Part shown: positions 1 to 4,645 of the stretch, one piece after another | Layout: each line of letters opens with the position of its first letter | Numbering within the stretch: the stretch's first letter is position 1 | NCBI GenBank assembly: GCA_902470455.1 | Contig: CABRGI010000064.1 | Span: 1-5,557, forward strand | From: an uncultured Parvimonas sp. | Lineage (GTDB): Bacteria > Bacillota > Clostridia > Tissierellales > Peptoniphilaceae | Length of the DNA stretch: 5,557 bases | Direction: 5' to 3' | Made by a program: the position numbers and the translations under genes | Notes under the pieces: model-generated | Told to the model about the DNA's origin: nothing | Databases searched by the model: none | Seen by the model: only the letters and a program-made list of their open reading frames with translations

Positions 1-73
1 ATAATTCAATTTACAAAGACTTTTAGATAATAAGAGATAAGAAAAATAAATACAGCAGAGATTGTTGTTAATT

Positions 74-105
74 GGAGGACATCTTTTAAGATGTTCTCCT
101 TTTTT
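74..105 (+). terminator. Rho-independent terminator of an upstream transcription unit
   Basis: GGAGGACATCT (74-84) pairs with AGATGTTCTCC (89-99), with one G-U wobble and a TTTA loop. It is followed directly by six T (100-105). An 11-bp stem plus a T-run is a textbook intrinsic terminator reading rightward. It must end a gene lying left of the window, because no supportable reading frame precedes it here. Confidence 0.88.
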
Positions 106-214
106 GTATAAAAAATCAATTATATCGCTTTGCGAATCAAATCCTTGCTAATATTTTTACTATAAGTGATACTCTTCAATTATACTTGAAAGATAATATC
201 AAATTGTAGTAAAA

Positions 215-220
215 TATAAT
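215..220 (+). promoter_or_regulatory. Possible -10 box for the methyltransferase unit
   Basis: A perfect TATAAT lies 25 bases upstream of AAGGAGGT. No good -35 sits at 16-18 bp. The nearest candidate, TTGAAA at 186-191, is 23 bp away, which is too far for a standard sigma-70-type promoter. In DNA this AT-rich the box could be chance, but a promoter is expected between the terminator at 74-105 and the gene. Confidence 0.35.
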
Positions 221-237
221 AAAGGATAAGAGTTAAG

Positions 238-245
238 AAGGAGGT
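238..245 (+). promoter_or_regulatory. Ribosome binding site that favours a GTG start at 252
   Basis: AAGGAGGT is a perfect Shine-Dalgarno sequence. It directly abuts the ATG at 246, leaving no spacer, which is unsuitable for initiation. The in-frame GTG at 252 lies six bases downstream, the normal spacing. The start is therefore probably GTG 252, two codons after the ATG. Confidence 0.7.
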
Positions 246-251
246 ATGAGT

Positions 252-1052
252 GTGGAAAATTTACTTAATGGTGTAGAAGATACTTTATATATTCCTCTTG
301 TTGCAAGAATATATATATCTGAAAAATTTCCGGAATTTTTTTATGATGAAAAAGCTTTGTCATTAAAACCATATATTCCTGCAAATCTTATAGAAAAGAA
401 TGCTAGTGAGTATTTTCATATGGCAAGTGTTTGTAGACAAGATGTAATAGATAAAAAGATAATAAAGTTTCTTGAAGAAAATGAAAATTGTAATGTTGTG
501 TTTTTAGGTGCCGGGCTTGAAACTGCCTATAATCGTATTAATAATAAAACAGCTAATTTTTATCAAGTGGATTTGCATGATGTTATAGAAATTAGAAAAA
601 AAGTGCTTGGTAATGCGGAAAATGAAAAGCTAATTTCAGGAGATATGTTTACTCTTGAATGGATAAAGGAAATAGATACTCAATTACCGACTATGATTGC
701 TGTTTCAGGTGTTTATCAATATTTTTATAAAGAAAAAATCGTAGATATGATAAAAAAAATGAAGTCTTTTATTCCAAAAGGAGAGCTGGTATTTGATGCG
801 ACAAATTCAAAAGGACTTAAAATTGCGAATAAATATGTTAAGAAAACGGGAAATGTAAATGCACAAATGTATTTTAGTATAGATAATGCAAATGAGTTTG
901 CAGATATTACCGGAACAAAATTAATTGAAGTTCAAGGATTCTATGAAAAAGCTTTAAAAATTTGTTCAAATGCAAAATTAATAACTAAAATATTTATGTA
1001 TTTTTCAGATAAGTGGAATAGGACAAAGGTTATTCATTTGAAGTTAAATTAA
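252..1052 (+). CDS. Class I SAM-dependent methyltransferase, leucine carboxyl methyltransferase-like
   Basis: This is a probable S-adenosylmethionine-dependent methyltransferase of the LCMT/PpmP type (COG3315-like), soluble and cytoplasmic. Numbered from the ATG at 246, residues 84-93 (VVFLGAGLET) form the glycine-rich SAM-binding motif I. YQVDL at 106-110 gives the acidic residue expected at the end of strand 2, followed by the family's typical VIEIRKKVL helix. SGDMF (131-135) and AVSGVYQYF (152-160) occupy the motif II/III region. About 266 residues is normal for the shorter members. The GTG start at 252 is chosen from Shine-Dalgarno spacing; the ATG at 246 is the alternative. The next gene begins ten bases after the stop, so the two are probably co-transcribed. 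The family methylates small-molecule hydroxyl or carboxyl groups, or protein C-termini; the substrate here cannot be read from sequence. The family call is secure, the role unknown. Confidence 0.87.
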   Translation: MENLLNGVEDTLYIPLVARIYISEKFPEFFYDEKALSLKPYIPANLIEKNASEYFHMASVCRQDVIDKKIIKFLEENENCNVVFLGAGLETAYNRINNKTANFYQVDLHDVIEIRKKVLGNAENEKLISGDMFTLEWIKEIDTQLPTMIAVSGVYQYFYKEKIVDMIKKMKSFIPKGELVFDATNSKGLKIANKYVKKTGNVNAQMYFSIDNANEFADITGTKLIEVQGFYEKALKICSNAKLITKIFMYFSDKWNRTKVIHLKLN

Positions 1053-1062
1053 TGGGGGATTT

Positions 1063-1530
1063 ATGGACAAGTTTATTATTTTAGGAATATTAGTATTATT
1101 AGGTTTTGTGTTTTTATATAAAATGTTTAATCCTCCAAGAGCAAGAAAATATAATTTAAAAAAGCTAACTTTTAATAATAAAAATAATTTTTCTTGTGAA
1201 ACTCTTGGAAAAGAGCTATTTGTAGCAAAAAGTAGTAGAAAATTTATTTTGCCGACAGAATTTGAACTATGGACTGAAATTGTTCTTTTTGAAAATTGCA
1301 TTGTATTTAAAAGAAATAATAAGGAAGAGAAGTTATATTTTTCTGAAATAAATGAGATAGAGCAAATGCTTATTAATTCATTTTTTGTAAAGGGTAAATA
1401 TTTTGGTTATGTTTTTAAATGTAAAGACAATAGCAAAATTATTGTAAAAAGTAATGATATAGAAGACTTAGAATTATTTATGGAAAAACTTTTTGAACTT
1501 TTTCCAAAAGAAATGGTAAGAGAAATTTAA
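1063..1530 (+). CDS. Hypothetical protein with one N-terminal membrane anchor
   Basis: I do not recognise a named family. Residues 4-22 are almost entirely hydrophobic (IILGILVLLGFVFLYKM) and form one transmembrane helix. It is followed by positive residues (R26, R28, K29, K33, K34), so the positive-inside rule puts the remaining ~130 residues in the cytoplasm. That part alternates short hydrophobic strands (for example EIVLFENCIVFKR, 72-84, and YFGYVFKC, 113-120) and ends in an amphipathic helix (about 131-148). This order resembles small bacterial PH-like domains, but that is a guess from the pattern. The start has GGGGG at 1054-1058 four bases upstream. It follows the methyltransferase by ten bases with no terminator between, so it is likely the second gene of that unit. 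No signal-peptidase site is evident. Overlapping open frames on the other strand look like shadows. Confidence 0.75.
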   Translation: MDKFIILGILVLLGFVFLYKMFNPPRARKYNLKKLTFNNKNNFSCETLGKELFVAKSSRKFILPTEFELWTEIVLFENCIVFKRNNKEEKLYFSEINEIEQMLINSFFVKGKYFGYVFKCKDNSKIIVKSNDIEDLELFMEKLFELFPKEMVREI

Positions 1531-1590
1531 AAAATTGTCGATGTGAGTTTTAAACTTTATAGGAAACTGTCAAGTATTACAAAGCTGATA

Positions 1591-1618
1591 TGGAAATATA
1601 GCTTAAAACTGGTATAAT
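1591..1618 (+). promoter_or_regulatory. Extended -10 promoter for the transglutaminase-like gene
   Basis: TGGTATAAT (1610-1618) is a perfect extended -10 element. TGGAAA (1591-1596) is a moderate -35 match with a 16-bp spacer. Predicted transcription starts near 1625, giving a leader of about 40 bases before the ATG. It lies in the gap after the membrane-anchored gene, which supports the next gene being a separate unit. Confidence 0.7.
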
Positions 1619-1656
1619 ATAAGACAAAAAAGAGATAAAACAAAAAGTTTGAGAAG

Positions 1657-1695
1657 GAAACTAAAATGAATCAATACTTGAAAGAAACTAAAATG
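1657..1695 (+). repeat. 12-bp direct repeat carrying two in-frame ATGs
   Basis: GAAACTAAAATG occurs at 1657-1668, containing the start codon, and again at 1684-1695, containing Met10 of the same gene. The copies are 27 bp apart, so both ATGs are in frame. Only the first has a good Shine-Dalgarno (AGAAGGA, 1652-1658), so translation should begin at 1666. It may be a small duplication or chance in A-rich sequence. Confidence 0.4.
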
Positions 1696-2364
1696 CTGAA
1701 TTTTTCAAATCCGAGTATTCAAAAATTAATAGAGATGAAATGTTGGAAAGAAAAAAATAAGTTTGATTGTATTAAAGCTATTTATAATTTCGTAAGAGAT
1801 GATATAGTATTTGGGTACAATGTGGATGACAACATTCCTGCTTCTAAAGTTCTTAAGGATGGATATGGTCAATGCAATACAAAAGGAACTCTTTTTATGG
1901 CATTGCTTCGTGCCTGCAAAATTCCTTGCAGAATTCATGGGGTTACCATAGATAAACAACTACAAAAAGGTGCAATGAGTGGATTTGTTTATAAAAATGC
2001 ACCAAAGAATATATTTCACAGTTGGGTTGAAGTGTATTTTGAAGATAAATGGTATGAACTGGAGGCTTTTATACTGGATAAAAAATATTTATACAAGTTG
2101 CAGAAACGATTTGCAAACTGCACAGGATTTTTTTGTGGATATGGTGTTGCGGTAAAGGATTTTCAGCATCCAATAATTGATTTTGACAGAAACAACACAT
2201 ATATACAAAGCGAGGGAATAACTAAGGATTTTGGAGTATATGATTCTCCGGATGAATTATTGAAAAATCATCATCAGGAGTTATCAGGCATCAAGACTTT
2301 TTTATACAGACATTTGGGAAGACATTTGATGAATTGGAATGTAAAGAACATAAGAAATTCCTAA
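1666..2364 (+). CDS. Transglutaminase-like domain protein
   Basis: This is a papain-fold protein of the bacterial transglutaminase-like superfamily, whose members act as cysteine proteases, amidases or cross-linking enzymes. After a helical N-terminus (about 1-60), the core holds the expected triad. Cys70 sits in GYGQCNTKGTLFMALLR, where the helix bears the nucleophile. His118 sits in HSWVEVYF. The acidic position four residues after Trp129 is Glu133 (WYELEAF), where Asp is usual. Residues 150-232 lie beyond the core and include Cys152 and Cys157; I do not recognise that part. No signal peptide or membrane segment is present, so the protein is probably cytoplasmic. It has seven cysteines, rather many for 232 residues. 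AGAAGGA at 1652-1658, seven bases upstream, supports this start. The gene has its own promoter and terminator and appears monocistronic. Substrate is unknown; the fold call is confident. Confidence 0.88.
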   Translation: MNQYLKETKMLNFSNPSIQKLIEMKCWKEKNKFDCIKAIYNFVRDDIVFGYNVDDNIPASKVLKDGYGQCNTKGTLFMALLRACKIPCRIHGVTIDKQLQKGAMSGFVYKNAPKNIFHSWVEVYFEDKWYELEAFILDKKYLYKLQKRFANCTGFFCGYGVAVKDFQHPIIDFDRNNTYIQSEGITKDFGVYDSPDELLKNHHQELSGIKTFLYRHLGRHLMNWNVKNIRNS

Positions 2365-2407
2365 ATCCCGGTTGTCACAACAATAACTAAATATAACTAA
2401 TACAGGG

Positions 2408-2438
2408 ACAGTAAACCAAAAAAGTTTACTGTTTTTTT
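2408..2438 (+). terminator. Rho-independent terminator after the transglutaminase-like gene
   Basis: ACAGTAAAC (2408-2416) pairs perfectly with GTTTACTGT (2424-2432) around a seven-base loop, and seven T run from 2432 to 2438. The stem is AT-rich but nine base pairs long. It separates the transglutaminase-like gene from the regulator that follows. Confidence 0.85.
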
Positions 2439-2451
2439 GTCTTTGAAATTT

Positions 2452-2476
2452 TATAATATGACAAAAAATGTCAGGT
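2452..2476 (+). promoter_or_regulatory. Operator O1 in the regulator's own promoter
   Basis: The core is an inverted repeat, TGACA (2459-2463), five bases, TGTCA (2469-2473). The surrounding 25 bp (TATAATATGACAA, AAAA, TGTCAGGT) recur at 3394-3418 with only the four-base spacer changed. The palindrome covers the -35 region and spacer of the regulator's promoter, where a bound protein would block polymerase. The natural candidate to bind is the HTH-WYL protein encoded directly downstream, acting as an autorepressor. That binding is inferred. Confidence 0.72.
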
Positions 2477-2487
2477 TGTGATATAAT
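2458..2487 (+). promoter_or_regulatory. Promoter of the WYL regulator
   Basis: ATGACA (2458-2463) matches the -35 consensus at five of six bases. TGATATAAT (2479-2487) is a perfect extended -10. The spacer is 18 bp. Transcription would start near 2494, leaving only about 15 bases before the ATG at 2509, with the Shine-Dalgarno AGGTGAT (2494-2500) right at the 5' end. A second TATAAT at 2452-2457 lacks a convincing -35. Confidence 0.75.
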
Positions 2488-2508
2488 AGACATAGGTGAT
2501 GTTAAGAA

Positions 2509-3420
2509 ATGAGAGATAGTAGATTATTTAGAATATTATATTATGTTTTGGAAAAGGGAAAAGTTACAGCAAATGAACTTTCTGAAAAATTTGAAGTATC
2601 AGTGAGGACAATATATCGAGATATTGATGTGATTAGCTCTGCTGGAATCCCGATTTATGCCACACAGGGAAAAGGTGGAGGAATAGAGATAGCAGATGAT
2701 TTTGTATTAAAAAAATCTTTGCTTTCTGAAAAAGAGCAGGAACAGATTTTAGTTGCATTAAAAGGTTTAGAGGGAATAAATAAACAATATGAAAATGAGC
2801 TTTTAACAAAATTGTCTGCCTTTTTCAAAATTAAAAATACAAATTGGATTGAAGTTGATTTTACAAATTGGCAAAGAGGTAATGAATATGACGAATTCTT
2901 TAATGATATAAAATCAGCAATTATAAATAAAAATATTATTAGATTTACATATTTTTCAAGCAATGAAAAAGAGACAAGTAGAGAAGTAAAGCCGATTAGA
3001 CTCTTATTTAAGGGTTGGGATTGGTATGTTTATACCTTTTGTTTACTTCGAAACAAATTTCGATATTTTAAATTATCAAGGATTAGGGATTTAAAAATTC
3101 TTGATGAAAATTTTGAAGATAGTTATGAAGATGTTGTTCTAATAAAAAAAATGGAGTATAAGGATACTGTCCATGTTAAGTTAAAATTTGACAGAAAAGT
3201 AGCTTTTAGAGTTTATGATGAAATGGGAGATATTAAAGAAGATGAAGAAGGTAATTTATATGCAGAAATAGAGCTACCAAATGATTATAATCTTTATAAT
3301 TATATTTTTTCTTTTGGAGAATCCGTAGAAGTTTTAGAGCCGATAGAAATTAGAAATAATATTAGAGATATGATAAATAAAATGTCTAGAATATATAATA
3401 TGACAAGAGGTGTCAGGTAA
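2509..3420 (+). CDS. HTH and WYL domain transcriptional regulator, YafY type
   Basis: This is a DNA-binding regulator that probably senses a ligand or nucleic acid through its WYL domain. Residues 4-60 form an HTH_11/DeoR-like winged helix; the recognition helix is around VSVRTIYRDID (30-40), and a glycine-rich wing (GKGGGIE, 54-60) follows. A helical linker spans about 70-135. The WYL domain (about 136-200) shows KPIRLLFKGWDWYVYTF, in which the signature triad is Trp172-Tyr173-Val174, and the conserved arginines of RYFKLSRI (185-192). Residues 215-300 form the WCX-type C-terminal extension. At 303 residues it has normal family length. AGGTGAT at 2494-2500 supports the start. It heads a run of four genes with no terminator visible after it. 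Matching palindromes lie in its own promoter and in its last codons, suggesting that it controls itself and the genes behind it. Its inducer is unknown. Confidence 0.93.
   Translation: MRDSRLFRILYYVLEKGKVTANELSEKFEVSVRTIYRDIDVISSAGIPIYATQGKGGGIEIADDFVLKKSLLSEKEQEQILVALKGLEGINKQYENELLTKLSAFFKIKNTNWIEVDFTNWQRGNEYDEFFNDIKSAIINKNIIRFTYFSSNEKETSREVKPIRLLFKGWDWYVYTFCLLRNKFRYFKLSRIRDLKILDENFEDSYEDVVLIKKMEYKDTVHVKLKFDRKVAFRVYDEMGDIKEDEEGNLYAEIELPNDYNLYNYIFSFGESVEVLEPIEIRNNIRDMINKMSRIYNMTRGVR
3394..3418 (+). promoter_or_regulatory. Operator O2 inside the 3' end of the regulator gene
   Basis: TGACA (3401-3405), AGAGG, TGTCA (3411-3415) repeats the palindrome of O1, and 21 of 25 bases are identical to 2452-2476. 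It lies wholly within the reading frame, encoding most of the final YNMTRGVR of the regulator. The palindrome centre is 20 bp before the -10 box at 3428-3433. It probably controls the GyrI-like/ClbS-like/radical SAM genes. Confidence 0.72.
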
Positions 3421-3454
3421 TCTTTTGTATAATTAATATATAAGATACAAAGGA
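3421..3454 (+). promoter_or_regulatory. Potential hairpin masking the ribosome binding site of the GyrI-like gene
   Basis: TCTTTTGTAT (3421-3430) can pair with ATACAAAGGA (3445-3454): ten pairs including one G-U, with a 14-base loop. The right arm covers most of the Shine-Dalgarno AAAGGAGG (3449-3456). Messages reading through from the regulator's promoter contain both arms. Messages starting near 3440 lack the left arm. The stem is AT-rich and may be chance. Confidence 0.35.
3428..3433 (+). promoter_or_regulatory. -10 box of the promoter for the downstream three genes
   Basis: A perfect TATAAT lies 35 bp ahead of the ATG at 3463, with transcription predicted near 3440. No good -35 stands at 16-18 bp. 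The best match, ATGACA in operator O2 (3400-3405), is 22 bp away, against 18 bp in the regulator's own promoter. This promoter may therefore be weak without an activator, or the genes may rely partly on read-through. Confidence 0.5.
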
Positions 3455-3462
3455 GGTTTGTT

Positions 3463-4071
3463 ATGAAATACGAATGGAAGAAAAACGAAAAAAATTTATA
3501 TGGTGTTAAACAAAAACCACAGTTAATTGAAATTCCAAGTGCATATTATATTATGATTAAGGGAGAGGGTAATCCAAATGAGAGCGACTTTTCCAATAGG
3601 GTTTCTGCTTTGTACTCTCTTGCATATGGAATAAAGATGTTATTTAAAAATATGGAAAAAGAAGAATTGGAATATTCTGATTTTACTGTATTTCCACTTG
3701 AGGGAATTTGGGAGAAATCAGATGATGAGGAATTTGATAAGAATAAATTGAAATATACAATTATGATTAAACAACCTTATTTTATTACAAAGGAAATTTT
3801 TGAGTTAGCTTTTGAAAAAGTGAAAAAGAAAAAGCCAAACGAATTATATGATGAAGTAAGTTTTGATTGTATTGAAAGTAAAAAGGCAATTCAGATTTTG
3901 CATATTGGTAGTTTTGATACAGAGATTGAGTCCTTTGAAAAATTGGATAATTTTGCAAATGAAATGAATTTAGAGAGAAGTGAAAAACTTCATACAGAAA
4001 TATACTTAAATAATAAAAATCGAACTGCAGAAGATAAACTTAAAACAATATTAAGATACAATGTGAAATAA
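3463..4071 (+). CDS. GyrI-like domain protein, possible electrophile-binding or hydrolysing protein
   Basis: This is a stand-alone GyrI-like (SHS2-fold, effector-binding) protein of the ~200-residue type. Recognisable family blocks are PSAYYIMIKGEGNPN (25-39), the SALYSLAYGIKML helix (48-60), PLEGIW (78-83), LHIGSFDTE (146-154), and the C-terminal HTEIYLNN (177-184), RTAEDKLKTILR (187-198). Glu179 in the HTEIYL block sits where the fold's pocket carries an acidic residue. Family knowledge: some GyrI-like proteins hydrolyse the cyclopropane of CC-1065/yatakemycin-type DNA alkylators, while others only bind small molecules in regulators. No signal peptide or membrane segment is present. AAAGGAGG (3449-3456) gives strong initiation. 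It starts 42 bases after the WYL regulator and 11 bases before the ClbS-like gene, and is probably controlled through operator O2. The family assignment is firm; the enzymatic role is inference. Confidence 0.88.
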   Translation: MKYEWKKNEKNLYGVKQKPQLIEIPSAYYIMIKGEGNPNESDFSNRVSALYSLAYGIKMLFKNMEKEELEYSDFTVFPLEGIWEKSDDEEFDKNKLKYTIMIKQPYFITKEIFELAFEKVKKKKPNELYDEVSFDCIESKKAIQILHIGSFDTEIESFEKLDNFANEMNLERSEKLHTEIYLNNKNRTAEDKLKTILRYNVK

Positions 4072-4076
4072 GGAGG
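4070..4076 (+). promoter_or_regulatory. Ribosome binding site overlapping the upstream stop codon
   Basis: AAGGAGG shares its first two bases with the TAA stop (4069-4071) of the GyrI-like gene and lies six bases before the ATG at 4083. Ribosomes finishing the first gene are placed on the start of the next, so the two products are probably made together. Confidence 0.65.
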
Positions 4077-4082
4077 CTTATT

Positions 4083-4622
4083 ATGGCTAGACCAACTACT
4101 AAAGAAGATTTAATTATTAGCGCAAAAGAAAATTATGAAAAGTTAAATGAATTGATTTCTAAATTGTCAGAAAAAGAGCTGAATACTCCTTTTGACTTTT
4201 CTGCTGACGAAAAAAAGAAAGAAGCACATTGGAAAAGGGATAAAAATTTAAGAGATATTTTAATTCATCTATATGAATGGCATATGTTAATTTTAAATTG
4301 GGTAAATTCCAATCAAAACGGGGAAGAAAAGCCCTTTATACCAAAGCCTTATAATTGGAAAACCTATGGTGATATGAATGTAGAATTTTGGAAAAAACAT
4401 CAAAATACACCTTTAGAAGAGGCAAAGAAAATGATTAATAAATCTCATAAGGATGTTTTAGTTTTGGCTGAAAAGTTTTCAAATGATGAATTGTTTTCTA
4501 AAAATATTTTTAAATGGGTTGGTGGGAGTACATTAGGTTCATATTTTGTAAGTGCCACTTCAAGTCATTATAATTGGGCGATTAAGAAGCTTAAAGCACA
4601 TCAAAAAAATTGTAAAAATTAA
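4083..4622 (+). CDS. ClbS/DfsB family four-helix bundle protein
   Basis: This is a full-length (179 residues) DUF1706/ClbS-DfsB protein, a DinB-like helical bundle. Helix 1 is about 7-30. The conserved HWKRDKNLRDILIHLYEWH segment (49-67) forms helix 2 and the pocket. KPYNWKTYGDMNVEFWKK (88-105) leads into helix 3. NIFKWVGGSTLGSYF (141-155) and SATSSHYNWAIKKLKAH (157-173) end the domain. His49, Trp50, His62, Trp66, His67, Tyr90, Trp92, Trp145, His162 and Trp165 are visible pocket-type residues. Family knowledge: E. coli ClbS protects its host from colibactin by opening the toxin's cyclopropane, while most homologues have no known substrate. It is cytoplasmic, with no signal peptide. Its ribosome binding site overlaps the preceding stop codon, implying coupled expression with the GyrI-like protein. 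A role in defence against an electrophile is inferred from family and neighbours. Confidence 0.9.
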   Translation: MARPTTKEDLIISAKENYEKLNELISKLSEKELNTPFDFSADEKKKEAHWKRDKNLRDILIHLYEWHMLILNWVNSNQNGEEKPFIPKPYNWKTYGDMNVEFWKKHQNTPLEEAKKMINKSHKDVLVLAEKFSNDELFSKNIFKWVGGSTLGSYFVSATSSHYNWAIKKLKAHQKNCKN

Positions 4623-4645
4623 TTCTAAATAGAAAAGGGATTAGG

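Noticed and set aside
1..30. Possible 3' end of an upstream gene (short open stretch in frame 1 ending TAA at 28-30; another in frame 3 ending TAG at 24-26).
   Set aside because: Nine or fewer codons carry no recognisable sequence, and both frames are equally plausible. The terminator at 74-105 shows that some transcription unit ends here, but not which frame.
125..135. Small palindrome TCGC-TTT-GCGA in the gap before the methyltransferase gene.
   Set aside because: It is only four base pairs per arm, has no T-run and is not repeated near any promoter.
1044..1301. Open frame on the minus strand (85 codons), with others at 1726-1959, 2302-2493 and 2655-2963.
   Set aside because: All overlap genes or control regions on the + strand, have no family resemblance and read as antisense shadows of AT-rich coding sequence.
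1567..1580. TGTCAAGTATTACA as a third copy of the regulator's operator.
   Set aside because: It lacks the TGACA-N5-TGTCA arrangement; the arms do not match the two real copies.
1546..1610. Inverted repeat AGTTTTAA/TTAAAACT spanning the promoter region of the transglutaminase-like gene.
   Set aside because: Eight AT-only-type pairs 49 bases apart are expected by chance in such DNA; no terminator T-run follows.
2371..2381. GTTGT-C-ACAAC palindrome just after the transglutaminase-like gene.
   Set aside because: It is short, occurs once and lies between a stop codon and a terminator, away from any promoter element.
2384..2400. Direct repeat TAACTAA (2384-2390 and 2394-2400).
   Set aside because: Two copies of a seven-base AT-rich word; low-complexity noise is the simpler explanation.
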